A stretch of DNA of 64,000 nucleotides, taken from assembly GCF_014195635.1 (NCBI RefSeq), contig NZ_JACICC010000006.1, forward strand, positions 1-64,000, read 5' to 3'. The notes below the pieces were generated by a model. The model was not told the origin of the DNA. It ran no database searches and saw nothing but the letters and a program-made list of their open reading frames with translations. The position numbers and the translations under genes are program-made. Source of the stretch: Pseudochelatococcus contaminans. GTDB lineage: Bacteria > Pseudomonadota > Alphaproteobacteria > Rhizobiales > Beijerinckiaceae. Shown piece after piece: positions 9,348 to 18,257 of the stretch (position 1 is the stretch's first letter; every line of letters starts with the position of its first letter).

Positions 9348-9449
9348 ATGCAAGTTGGCGACACACGAACGGCCATCATCGAAGCCGCTGCCCGCCATAT
9401 CTCCAGAGCGCTGCAACAGGCTTTTCACTCAAATGCCAAGGACAACTGA
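9348..9449 (+). pseudogene. Remnant of a TetR regulator N-terminus or leader peptide ORF
   Basis: A 33-codon reading frame beginning MQVGDTRTAIIEAAARHIS, which looks like the first helix of a TetR DNA-binding domain. It then departs from the family (RALQQAFHSNAKDN) and stops 1 bp before the ATG of the RND adaptor. TetR genes commonly precede such adaptors, so an internal deletion of a former local regulator is the simplest reading. The frame may still be translated and coupled to the adaptor start. Confidence 0.45.
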
Positions 9450-9450
9450 G

Positions 9451-10524
9451 ATGCGTACCGTATTGCGCACTGCTCCCGCTCTGATCTTCCTCTGTTTCCT
9501 GACGGCTGCCGCTGGCGCAACCACTCAGGAGAAGCCGATCAATCTGCCGGCATTTCCCGTGACGCAGGTTGAGATGATGGAGATACCGATCACCTACACG
9601 GTTCCCGGTTCCGTCGTCTCCGATGGGCGCATCGACGTTTCCTCGCGCGTGGTCGGCTTTATCGAGCAACTCGACGTTCGCGAGGGACAGAAGGTGTCCC
9701 GGGGCGATCTGCTCGTGCGGATCGACCAGACCGATATCGATGAGGCAGTCCGCCAGGCCGAGGCCGGCGTTCGCGCGAGCCAGAAGGACCTCGACGACGC
9801 AGAGCAGGATGTCGAGAAATTCGCGCGCCTTACACAGTCCGGAACCGTAGCCGCCGAGACACTGCGCAAGGCTAAAGTGCGGGTCGATATCGCCCGCGCC
9901 AATCTCGACAAGGCGCGGGCGGCGCTCAATTCCGCCGAGGCCCAGAAGAGCTATGCCACTGTGACTAGCCCGGTGGACGGCGTCATCGTTTCCGTTGCCC
10001 GCCGCAGCGGCGAGATGGCGACGGCGGGCTCCACGATTATGACGGTGGAATCCCGCGAGGTGTTGTTGTTCAAGACCTTTGTTTCGGAAAGCAACCTTTC
10101 GGCGATCGATCCGCAAACACCGGTGACCGTTCGGATCGATACGCTCAAGGGCGAGGTCTTCCAGGGACGCATCCGCGGTATCGTGCCTTCGGGGGACGAT
10201 GTCACCCGCCGCTACGAGGTCAACATCGTCCTGCCAAGTGATCCGCGTCTCGTCCCGGGCATGTTCGGACGCGCGGAGATCGTTTTGGGCAAGCAGTTCG
10301 TCACGCTGATCCCCCAGGTTGCTCTGGTTCGCCGCGGCGGCCTGGACGGGGTATTCGTGCTGGACGGTGACGTGGCGCGCTTCCGCTGGTTGCGGACGGG
10401 TCGGGTGTGGGGCGACGCGGTCGAGGTCGTGTCCGGGCTGTCAGGCGGCGAGACTATTCTTGCGGCGGCGAATGATACGATTCGTGACGGCTCTGTCGTG
10501 CAGACGGCGGAGGAAGCACGGTGA
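9451..10524 (+). CDS. RND efflux periplasmic adaptor (membrane fusion protein)
   Basis: A 357-residue secreted adaptor. Residues 1-24 are a signal peptide (MRTVLRTAPALIFLCFLTAA). Then come the barrel-sandwich halves (SRVVGFIEQLDVREGQKVSRGDLLVRID and SPVDGVIVSVARRSGEMATAGSTIMTV) around an alpha-hairpin at about residues 95-155. The beta-barrel and membrane-proximal domains follow. The start at 9451 is chosen because the signal peptide begins there. The 3' end overlaps the RND pump gene by four bases (GTGA). It joins the inner-membrane pump to an outer-membrane channel not found in this window. Confidence 0.9.
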   Translation: MRTVLRTAPALIFLCFLTAAAGATTQEKPINLPAFPVTQVEMMEIPITYTVPGSVVSDGRIDVSSRVVGFIEQLDVREGQKVSRGDLLVRIDQTDIDEAVRQAEAGVRASQKDLDDAEQDVEKFARLTQSGTVAAETLRKAKVRVDIARANLDKARAALNSAEAQKSYATVTSPVDGVIVSVARRSGEMATAGSTIMTVESREVLLFKTFVSESNLSAIDPQTPVTVRIDTLKGEVFQGRIRGIVPSGDDVTRRYEVNIVLPSDPRLVPGMFGRAEIVLGKQFVTLIPQVALVRRGGLDGVFVLDGDVARFRWLRTGRVWGDAVEVVSGLSGGETILAAANDTIRDGSVVQTAEEAR

Positions 10525-13500
10525 GCGAGACTCGTCTGAACTTCGCGGGCCGTCTCGCGCAGACCTTCATCACCTCGAAGCTGACGATCGTCTTCATCAT
10601 CGCGGTTGCCCTTATGGGCGTCGTGGCGGTGTTGCAGACGCCGCGCGAGGAGAATCCCCAGATCGTCGTGCCCGCGGCCCTGGTCACCGTAAGCCTTCCC
10701 GGCGCCTCGGCAGCGGAAGTCGAGGAACTCCTCGTGACCCCGCTCGAAGGCATCCTGAAAGAGATTCCCGGGGTCGATCATATCGACAGCACGGCCCGGA
10801 ACTCGGTTGCCGCAATCCAGGTGCAGTTCAAGGTAGGCCAGCCGAAGGAAGAGTCTCTGGTCAAGCTCTACGACCGCGTGCTGGCGAGCCGCAGCCGCCT
10901 GCCTTCGGACGCGGGGACGCCTGTCGTCCAGAGCATCGACGCTGACGACGTCCCTATCGTGACCGTCACCCTCGCTTCGTCGCAATATGACGACTACGCC
11001 CTGAAGAGGGTAGCCGAGCGGATGGCCGACCGGCTTCGCAGCACGGATAACGTCTCCGTCGTCAGCATCAAGGGCGGCCACAAGCGGGAAATCGCCATAG
11101 AGCTTGATCCTGATCGTTTGCAGGCTTTCGGCGTCACCCTGAGCCAGGCCTATGGCGCATTCGGCGCGAGCAATCTTTCCGTGCCGATGCAACCGACTGT
11201 GCGTCACGGCAAGGTCGAGGCGATCAAGCTGTCGGCCTCCTTCCAGTCAGCGGACGATGTGAAAAACCAGATCGTCGCCATTCACGATGGCCGTCCCGTC
11301 TACGTCCGTGACGTGGCAACGGTGACCGACGGGCCGCCGTCCGAAGTCGCGGCCTTCAGCCGATTTTCGTTCGGTCCGGGGGACGCCCGTTTCGGAAAAG
11401 ACAATTCAATGGATATGTCGGCCGTCACCATCGCCGTCGCCAAGAAGAAGGGCGCCAATGCGGTGGTCGTCGCCAACGCGGTGATCGACCGCATCGAGCG
11501 TATGCAGCGGTCTTTCGTGCCGGAAGATATCCAGGTCGTCGTCACCCGCGACGATGGCGAGAAAGCCGACGCCGCCGTGAACCTTCTCCTCGAACACCTC
11601 CTCATCGCCCTGGGGACGGTCGGTCTGGTGCTGATGTTCTTTCTCGGCTGGCGCGAGGCCATGATCGTCATGGTCACCGTTCCGCTCATCCTCTCGATCA
11701 CCCTCATGGCCGACCTGCTCGGTGGCGTGACCATCAACCGGGTAACCTTGTTCGCGTTGATCCTCGCTCTCGGTCTCTTGGTGGACGCGGCTATCGTCGT
11801 CATCGAGAATATCCATCGCCACTATGGCTCGGCACGGGCGGGCACCAGCAAAGAGGAAATGACGGTCCTCGCCACCAACGAGATCGGCAACGCCACCAAT
11901 CTCGCGACCGTCGCGGTGATGCTGGTTTTCGCTGCCCTGTTCCTCGTCACCGGCATGGCGGGCGATTATTTCTATCCGATCGCCTACAATGTCCCGATCG
12001 CGATGGCCGCCTCCGTCGTGGTCGCCTATATCGTTACGCCCTGGGCCGCCAATCGCTGGCTCCACCGCCATGACGTCCGCGAGGAGGAGATGCATGCGCG
12101 GGAGGATGCTCGTGGGGAGCCGGGGCGCATGGAGCGTCTTTACCTTCGGCTCATCACCCCGTTGCAGCAGCGTCGCCCGGTGCGGTTTGCCTTTGGAGTC
12201 GTGATCCTCGTTCTGATGGGGGCATCGATCATGCAGGGCGCCTGGCAGTTCGTCCGTCCGTCCGGAGTGGGCGGAGCAGTGTCGCAACTCGGCGTCGCCA
12301 TCGGCTTCCTGCCAAAGGACAACAAGAACACCTTCAACATTGTCGTCTCCATGCCGGAAGATACCCCGGTCGAAGAGACGGACAGGTTCGTGCGTGAGAT
12401 TGCCACGCTGCTCGCGCAGGAGAAGGAGGTCGTCAATTACCAGACATGGATAGGGCAGGCGGGCGTCGAGGATTTCAACGGCCTGTTCAAGGGCACGGCC
12501 GGGCGCACCGGCAATCACGTAGCGGAAATCCGTGTTAACCTCACCGACAAGCATGACAGGTCGCAAAGCTCGATCGACATCGTGAGAGAGTTCAGGCCAA
12601 AGGTCGATGCCGTTCGTGCCGCCTGGCCCGGCGTCGAGGTCACGCTTGTCGAGGACCCGCCCGGTCCGCCGCTGCGTTCGACCGTGCTTGCCGAACTTTA
12701 TGGCCCGGACTCGGACGGGCTGCGCGCCCTGTCCGACGAGGTACGCAAGGCGTTCGAGGCGACCTTTGACATTGTCGACCTGACCGATACCGAGCCGGTC
12801 GACGTGATCGAGCATCGCATCGTGCCCGACAAAGAAAAGGCTGCGCTTTCGCTGGTTTCCACGGCGCAGATTGCCGAGGCTCTTTCTCTAGTCTACGGCG
12901 GCAACACGCTGAGCCGCGCTCATTTGCCCGATGAACGCAACCCGGTTGACGTGAGGGCCTTCGTGCCGCGCCGCTTCGCCGTGGATCCGACCCGTCTCGA
13001 TCGCGTATTCGTCGACAATGTCGACGGCAAGCCGGTGCCGCTCTCCGAGCTGGTTACCGTTCAGCCAACCTCGGCAGATCGGCCGATACTTCACCGCGAT
13101 AACGAGAGGGTGACCTTCATCGGCGCGGAGTTGTCGAACTCGGTGCCGCTCTATGCCGTTCTCGACCTTCAACGGCGACTGGCGGGGATCACCGCTCCAG
13201 ACGGACGCCCGCTGCGGACTGGCAACCTCAGCTTCAGCGAGGAGGTTCCCGACACCATCGACGGCTATCAGTTGCTCTGGGGCGGTGAGATGCGCATGAC
13301 TCTCAATGTCTATCGCGACATGGGGATTGCGCTCGGCGGCGCGCTTCTGGCGGTCTATTTCCTGCTCGTCGCCTATTATCGCTCCTTCCTCGTGCCGGTC
13401 ATTGCCATGTCGTCTGTGCCGCTCGGCATCATCGGCATCTTCCCCGGACACTGGCTTGTCGGTGCAGATTTCTCGGCGACCTCCATGGTCGGTATCATCG

Positions 13501-13814
13501 CGCTGTCCGGCGTCGTCATCCGCAATTCGCTGCTGATCATCGACTTCATCCAGGAGAACCTGAAACACGGCATGCCGCTCGACGTCGCCGTCCGGCAGGC
13601 GGGGGCCGTGCGCCTGCGGCCGATCCTGTTGACGACGCTGGCCATCGTTCTGGGCTCGGCGATTATGATAACCGATCCCGTCTTCGGTGGCCTCGCCATC
13701 TCACTGATCTTCGGTACCGTCGCTTCAACCGGGCTCACCGTTTTCGTGGTGCCGATCCTCTATGAACTCCATGCGGAAAGGCACCTTCGGCACTCAGCCG
13801 TGAAGAGCCAATAA
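10521..13814 (+). CDS. RND multidrug efflux pump, AcrB/HAE-1-like inner-membrane subunit
   Basis: The product has 1097 residues, with the RND layout of two repeats, each one membrane segment, a large periplasmic loop and five or six further segments. Recognisable parts are TPREENPQIVVPAALVTVSLPG near the N-terminus and the TM4 segment GLLVDAAIVVIENIHR at about 418-433. In AcrB the equivalent TM4 motif holds two adjacent Asp residues (407/408). Here the second is Ala423, and the TM10 Lys940 position appears to be Arg1001 (GVVIRNSLLII). The start codon is GTG, overlapping the adaptor stop. It probably works with the adaptor upstream; the substrate cannot be read from sequence. Confidence 0.92.
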   Translation: MSETRLNFAGRLAQTFITSKLTIVFIIAVALMGVVAVLQTPREENPQIVVPAALVTVSLPGASAAEVEELLVTPLEGILKEIPGVDHIDSTARNSVAAIQVQFKVGQPKEESLVKLYDRVLASRSRLPSDAGTPVVQSIDADDVPIVTVTLASSQYDDYALKRVAERMADRLRSTDNVSVVSIKGGHKREIAIELDPDRLQAFGVTLSQAYGAFGASNLSVPMQPTVRHGKVEAIKLSASFQSADDVKNQIVAIHDGRPVYVRDVATVTDGPPSEVAAFSRFSFGPGDARFGKDNSMDMSAVTIAVAKKKGANAVVVANAVIDRIERMQRSFVPEDIQVVVTRDDGEKADAAVNLLLEHLLIALGTVGLVLMFFLGWREAMIVMVTVPLILSITLMADLLGGVTINRVTLFALILALGLLVDAAIVVIENIHRHYGSARAGTSKEEMTVLATNEIGNATNLATVAVMLVFAALFLVTGMAGDYFYPIAYNVPIAMAASVVVAYIVTPWAANRWLHRHDVREEEMHAREDARGEPGRMERLYLRLITPLQQRRPVRFAFGVVILVLMGASIMQGAWQFVRPSGVGGAVSQLGVAIGFLPKDNKNTFNIVVSMPEDTPVEETDRFVREIATLLAQEKEVVNYQTWIGQAGVEDFNGLFKGTAGRTGNHVAEIRVNLTDKHDRSQSSIDIVREFRPKVDAVRAAWPGVEVTLVEDPPGPPLRSTVLAELYGPDSDGLRALSDEVRKAFEATFDIVDLTDTEPVDVIEHRIVPDKEKAALSLVSTAQIAEALSLVYGGNTLSRAHLPDERNPVDVRAFVPRRFAVDPTRLDRVFVDNVDGKPVPLSELVTVQPTSADRPILHRDNERVTFIGAELSNSVPLYAVLDLQRRLAGITAPDGRPLRTGNLSFSEEVPDTIDGYQLLWGGEMRMTLNVYRDMGIALGGALLAVYFLLVAYYRSFLVPVIAMSSVPLGIIGIFPGHWLVGADFSATSMVGIIALSGVVIRNSLLIIDFIQENLKHGMPLDVAVRQAGAVRLRPILLTTLAIVLGSAIMITDPVFGGLAISLIFGTVASTGLTVFVVPILYELHAERHLRHSAVKSQ

Positions 13815-14019
13815 ACTGACCACACAGTTGCGTGCAGGGTCCGAAGGTCTCAGCACCATTGGCTTAGGACTGCGATCAGGAGCCAAGGACAATGCCGTAG
13901 GCCCCCAAACGTCGACAAAAGAAAGGCGTAGTTGGGCAGATGGTATGCCTCTTCCCACCAGTTGCAGTCTCAGTAAGTTGCCGACGGCAAGCATAATTGC
14001 ACAGTGCAGGTCATGACGT

Positions 14020-14395
14020 GAGGGCAGGATTTCTTCGGCGGATTTGACCCATCGGTAGGGTTTTGGGTTCTCGTTGTGCGCGTCGATGGAGGTGGCGATG
14101 TCAGCCTCCAGTTCGGCTATAGAGCGGTGGACACCCCGTTGCAGTTGCTTGCGCCTCAGTTCCGCGAACCAACCCTCGACCTGGTTGATCCAACTCGCCG
14201 AGGTGGGCGTGAAGTGAACATGCCAACGGGGGCGGCGCGCGAGCCGGGTTTTGATCTTCGGCGTCTTTTGCGTCGTATAATTATTCATCACAAGATGCAC
14301 GTCCTGCCCTCTCGGCATGGCCATGTCGATCCGCTTCAGAAAGTCGAGAAACTCGGTTGGCCCGGTGGCGCTTGTAACATTTCCCGATCACCACT
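14020..14395 (-). pseudogene. Remnant of an IS630-family transposase
   Basis: The minus strand encodes TEFLDFLKRID, then VHLVMNNYTTQK, HFTPTSASWINQVEGWFAEL and RGVHRSIAELEADI, which are C-terminal IS630 DDE signatures. The catalytic Asp normally in the DNY motif is Asn here (MNNY). The frame is broken upstream near 14395 and the C-terminus runs into unrelated sequence, so only a fragment survives, wedged between the RND pump and the hydroxyquinol cluster. The flank 13815-14019 shows no recognisable gene. Confidence 0.75.
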
Positions 14396-14703
14396 CCTGG
14401 CCCGGTGTAATGCTACTCGACAGCATGGTCTCGCTGCCATTTGAGGATGGCGTTCGGGTTCAACTTGGTTTCGTTGCCGACACGATCATGCAGGGATAGC
14501 CTGTACAGAGTGATATCTTCTCCAGTTCGTGGCCGACATGCTCACCCAACAGTGAGTTATCGACCACGCAAAAGAGACGAAGGCGCTTGCTGCGGACTGG
14601 GGCATCTACGGCCTTGCCATGAACGTGACAGCATACGCTACTACCGCTGGGAGGCCGATCGGTGTTCCCGGTTTACCGGCCTATTTGCTTGCGTTCACCG
14701 TTT
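14396..14703. other. Gene-free stretch between IS630 remnant and MFS gene
   Basis: I see no supportable coding sequence, RNA gene or clear repeat here. Short frames exist but show no recognisable domain. The stretch probably consists of transposon debris. Confidence 0.4.
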
Positions 14704-16068
14704 TCAGTGAGCCTGCACCGTCGTTGCAGTGGCCTGAGGCTGGGTGCGTTGTGTCAGGAAGAACATCGCTGCGGCTGCGATGAAGGCAGGTAACGCCCCG
14801 ATCAGAAACAGCGTCTGTAACGGCATGTTTGCCGACAACAGGACCCCGCCGATGACCGGACCCAAGATTGAGCCGATACGGCCGATTCCCAGCGCCATTC
14901 CTACACCTGTCGAGCGCGCGGGCGTGCTGTAAATGCCGGCGGCAAGGGCATTCATGTTGTTCTGCGCGCCGTTGACGCAAAAACCCGCAATGAAGATCGC
15001 GATTGCCAACGCGATTCCACCGTCACCGCCGATGTATCCGACTGCCGCGATAGCGAATGCGGCCGCGAACAGGACGGCGCCGAGTATCTTGAAGGAGCCG
15101 ACGCGGTCTATGGCGCGCGCCAGGACGATGGTGCCGACAATTCCGCCTGCGTTCAGCAATGCGGTGAAGAGAATGGCTTGTGAAAGGGCAATGCCGGCGT
15201 GTTGCAGGATCAGCGGCAGCCAGTTGATGAGGAAGTAATACATCAGCAGATTCATGAAGAACGTCGCCCACAGCAGCAGGGTGACGGTGATCCGCTTCGG
15301 CCCGAACAGTTCGGCGCGCGCCGTGCCGCGACTGGTTTCATCTGCTTTCTGGGGGGTCTGAAACGTCGCGTTCTCAGGAAGCCGCACATCCGGCACGGCC
15401 CGGGTAATGAGCGTCGCCACCTTTTCCCTGGAGCCATTTCTGGCGACGAGGAAGCGTACGGATTCCGGCAACGTCAGGATCAGAACGATCATCAATAGCA
15501 GGGGAACCACGCCGCCGACCAGAAACACGCTCTGCCAACCGAAGATGGGGATAATCTGCGCAGCGAGAAGACCGCCCAGCACCGCACCGAACGGAAAGCC
15601 GCAAAACATCACCCCGACCGCCGTCGAACGCCAGCGCGCGGGTGTATATTCGGCGCTGAGCGCGATCACGTTCGGCATGGCGCCGCCCAGGCCAAGACCC
15701 GTGAGGAACCGTAGAACGATCAGCGCCTCAACGGTCTCCGCGAACATCGTCGCGATCGAGAATATCCCCATCAGTGCAACCGAGACGACGATCGCCAGTT
15801 TCCGGCCCAGCCTGTCCGCGATTGGTCCCAGGGCGAGCGCACCGACCATCATGCCGATCAGGCCAACGGAGAAAACCGGCCCGAAAGCCGACGCCTCCAG
15901 GCCCCACTCCCGCGCCACAACCGGCGCGACATAAGCGATCGACTGTGTGTCAAAGCCGTCGATGACCGTGACGGCGGCGCACAGGCCCACCGTCAATGTC
16001 TGAAAAGAGGACCATCGTCCCTCGTCGATCAGTCGATCAACATTTACGGGTGTTTCGTTGTCAGCCAT
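14704..16068 (-). CDS. MFS transporter, aromatic acid:H+ symporter (AAHS) type
   Basis: A 454-residue transporter with 12 predicted membrane segments. It shows the AAHS features DGFDTQSIAYVAP in TM1 and GPIADRLGRK in the 2-3 loop, and ends RTQPQATATTVQAH. Start 16068 has an excellent GGAGG site; an ATG at 16098 is less likely. It is the last gene of the minus-strand run flavin hydroxylase, maleylacetate reductase, hydroxyquinol dioxygenase, transporter, and lies 228 bp after the dioxygenase stop. AAHS relatives such as PcaK and BenK import benzoate-type acids, so this one probably imports a hydroxybenzoate that feeds hydroxyquinol formation. Confidence 0.88.
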   Translation of the reverse strand: MADNETPVNVDRLIDEGRWSSFQTLTVGLCAAVTVIDGFDTQSIAYVAPVVAREWGLEASAFGPVFSVGLIGMMVGALALGPIADRLGRKLAIVVSVALMGIFSIATMFAETVEALIVLRFLTGLGLGGAMPNVIALSAEYTPARWRSTAVGVMFCGFPFGAVLGGLLAAQIIPIFGWQSVFLVGGVVPLLLMIVLILTLPESVRFLVARNGSREKVATLITRAVPDVRLPENATFQTPQKADETSRGTARAELFGPKRITVTLLLWATFFMNLLMYYFLINWLPLILQHAGIALSQAILFTALLNAGGIVGTIVLARAIDRVGSFKILGAVLFAAAFAIAAVGYIGGDGGIALAIAIFIAGFCVNGAQNNMNALAAGIYSTPARSTGVGMALGIGRIGSILGPVIGGVLLSANMPLQTLFLIGALPAFIAAAAMFFLTQRTQPQATATTVQAH

Positions 16069-16296
16069 TTTTTCCTCCCGGCTTGAATGTCTTGTCACTG
16101 TTTATGGTGTTGGCGAGCCCTCTACTTCCCGTATGGCCGTCTCTACATGCATGATGCCGACGGATACATGATCTATACTGCAGTTTTCGAGCAGATTATT
16201 ATCGACCGCATCATCCCGTCGGGTCGAAATGAGCAAGAGGACGATAGGGAAAGGGTGATCTGAAAAATCACGTGATCAAAAAAGCGTACAGCGCGA

Positions 16297-17154
16297 TTAT
16301 CTCGTTCCGGCGCTATCCTTTTTCACGAGTACGAAATCGAATTGCGATCGCCATATGGTTGCTCCGTCGTCCACGCGCTCGAAAGGCGCGACGAGGGATT
16401 GCTTGACACCGAACACAGTGTCGGAGGTCAGGTAGGGATCCTCCCCCACGAACGTATGCGTCACCAGTTTCTGGTATCCCTCGGCGGTCACCATGTAGTG
16501 GGTGTGCGCCGGGCGATAGGGGTGGCGTCCCAGATGGCCCAGCATCTGACCGACAGGGCCATCGTCCGGGATCGGGTAGGACACCGGCTTGATGCCGATG
16601 AAGCTGTACCAGCCGTCGGCGCCGGTGACGAAGATGCCGCGATTGTTCCATTTCGGCTGGATATCCGGCTGCTGCACGTCATAGTAGCCCTCGTCGTTGT
16701 CCGACCACACGTCGATGCGCGCGCCTGCGATGGGATTGCCGTCGAGGTCGATGACGCGGCCCTCGAAGAGGCAGCTCTCGCCCTTGCCGTCGAGGCTGAT
16801 GGTGTCCCCCATCTGCCGCACCGGCGCGCCCACGACATGGAACGGGCCGAACACCGTGTTCTCCGTCGCGCCTTGCGGGCGGCGGTTGTTGATGGCGTCG
16901 ACCAGCATGGAGAAGCCGAGCGTGTCCGAGAGCAGAATGAACTCCTGCCGCTCCCCGCTGCAGATCTGACCGGTGCGGGTGAGGAAGTCGATACCGATTT
17001 CCCACTCTTCCTGCGTGAGCTGGATTTCCTTCGCGAACGCATGCAGGTGCCTGACGAGGCAGGTCATGATTTCGGCCAGTCGCGGATTGATGTCCGATCC
17101 CATGCGGGCATTGACAGCATCGACTGAGCCTTCTTCGGTGAAGTAGGCTGTCAT
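16297..17154 (-). CDS. Hydroxyquinol 1,2-dioxygenase, copy 1
   Basis: A 285-residue intradiol ring-cleavage dioxygenase converting hydroxyquinol (1,2,4-trihydroxybenzene) to maleylacetate. The N-terminal helical domain typical of catechol/hydroxyquinol dioxygenases spans about residues 1-105 and the catalytic beta-sandwich follows. The likely Fe(III) ligands are Tyr157/158 in GYYDVQ, Tyr193 in VSYPIP, and His217 and His219 in PAHTHY. It follows maleylacetate reductase copy 1 by 40 bp. Its sequence up to about residue 258 is almost identical to copy 2 at 24402; the last 27 residues differ (ERVDDGATIW and onward), so the two genes were homogenised or recently duplicated. Confidence 0.93.
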   Translation of the reverse strand: MTAYFTEEGSVDAVNARMGSDINPRLAEIMTCLVRHLHAFAKEIQLTQEEWEIGIDFLTRTGQICSGERQEFILLSDTLGFSMLVDAINNRRPQGATENTVFGPFHVVGAPVRQMGDTISLDGKGESCLFEGRVIDLDGNPIAGARIDVWSDNDEGYYDVQQPDIQPKWNNRGIFVTGADGWYSFIGIKPVSYPIPDDGPVGQMLGHLGRHPYRPAHTHYMVTAEGYQKLVTHTFVGEDPYLTSDTVFGVKQSLVAPFERVDDGATIWRSQFDFVLVKKDSAGTR

Positions 17155-17585
17155 GATCGTTTCCTCCGTCGTTATCGTTGTTTGTCCGCTCCGGTTACGG
17201 GCGAGTGCCCTGCCATGCGCTTTGCAGCAGCGCGCGGATGGCGTCGCGCTCGATGGGACGCGGGTTCCAGTAGGGGTTTTTCACCGCGAGGTCGGCGGCG
17301 CGGTCGAGATCGCTCTCGGCGAGTCCGATATCCCTGAGCGCCAGCGGAGCATTGAGGGATGCGGCGAAGTCGTGGAGTCCGCCGCCGATGGAGCCGCCGA
17401 AGAGTTCGGCGGCGGGTGCGAGTTCCCTTTCGGCTGCTTCGGCGTTGTATGCTGCGGAATGGGGCAGCAGGATCGCATGGGTTTCGGCGTGGGGGAGATC
17501 GAAGCTGCCGCCCAGCGTGTGGCAGAGCTTGTGGTGCAGCGCCATTCCCACCGAACCAAGAACCGTTCCGCAAAGCCAGGAGCCG
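16381..17585 (-). repeat. Left arm of a 1205-bp inverted repeat
   Basis: The reverse complement of this segment matches 23971-25175 over its whole 1205-bp length without an indel and with only scattered mismatches, roughly 1-2 percent by eye. It covers the 3' third of maleylacetate reductase 1, the 40-bp spacer and all but the last part of hydroxyquinol dioxygenase 1. Similarity drops sharply at both boundaries (the Gly-Ser-Trp-Leu codons in the reductase and the Val-Ala-Pro-Phe codons in the dioxygenase). Confidence 0.92.
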
Positions 17586-18253
17586 AACAGGGTTTGCTCA
17601 CGCGCGTCGAGGTTGCCCGGGTCGGCGACGACCTGCGGGAGGCCATCCCTGAAAGCCCGGATGCCGCTGAGCGCCAGTTGATCGGAAAGCGGATTGGCGT
17701 CACGCGCATACAGCGCCTCGACCGCATGCGCCATGGCGTTGAGCCCGCTCGTGACCGTCAGATTCGCGGGTAGCGTCGCCACGAGTTCCGGATCATACAG
17801 GATGACCTCCGGCTGCACCTTTGGCGAGCGCAGGGTCTCCTTGATGCCGTTGGCCGTCTGGCCGAGAATGGGAGTGGCCTCGGACCCCGCGTAGGTTGTC
17901 GGCAAAACGATTTGCGGCAGGTCCGTGCGCAGCGCGATCGCCTTGCCGAGGCCTATGGTCGAGCCGCCGCCGATGGCGACGATGCAGTCGGCCCCATGCG
18001 CGGCAGCGATTGCCGCCTCGGTTATCTCGATTGGCGTATGCATGGCCGCCCGGCTGAACCGCGCATGCGCGCGCGGTCCGAGCTGCGCCAGGATCGCTTC
18101 CCCTTGCGCGGCCTGCTCCGGCGTCGTCAGCACCAGCGCACGAGAGAGGCCGAGCGCTGCCATTTCGGAGCCGATCTCCGCGAGCACTCCGGCGCCGAGG
18201 CGCACGCGCACCAACGGGTGTCCGGGCTCGAAGCCCACATGAAATGTCCGCAT
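17195..18253 (-). CDS. Maleylacetate reductase, copy 1
   Basis: A 352-residue iron-type alcohol dehydrogenase family enzyme that reduces maleylacetate to 3-oxoadipate with NAD(P)H. Visible features are the nucleotide-binding GGGSTIGLGKAIAL at about 95-108, PTTYAGSEATPILG, and the His-rich MALHHKLCHTLGGSFDLPHAETHA at about 234-257. It starts 4 bp after the flavin hydroxylase stop. Residues from GSWLCGTV onward are nearly identical to copy 2 at 23306, while the N-terminal two thirds are only moderately similar. This gives a chimeric pattern consistent with gene conversion between the two loci. Confidence 0.92.
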   Translation of the reverse strand: MRTFHVGFEPGHPLVRVRLGAGVLAEIGSEMAALGLSRALVLTTPEQAAQGEAILAQLGPRAHARFSRAAMHTPIEITEAAIAAAHGADCIVAIGGGSTIGLGKAIALRTDLPQIVLPTTYAGSEATPILGQTANGIKETLRSPKVQPEVILYDPELVATLPANLTVTSGLNAMAHAVEALYARDANPLSDQLALSGIRAFRDGLPQVVADPGNLDAREQTLFGSWLCGTVLGSVGMALHHKLCHTLGGSFDLPHAETHAILLPHSAAYNAEAAERELAPAAELFGGSIGGGLHDFAASLNAPLALRDIGLAESDLDRAADLAVKNPYWNPRPIERDAIRALLQSAWQGTRP

Positions 18254-18257
18254 GACT

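Noticed and set aside
11406-12815. 469-codon minus-strand frame
   Set aside because: Antisense to the RND pump, whose motifs are unambiguous; the frame has no domain and is His/Asp-rich.
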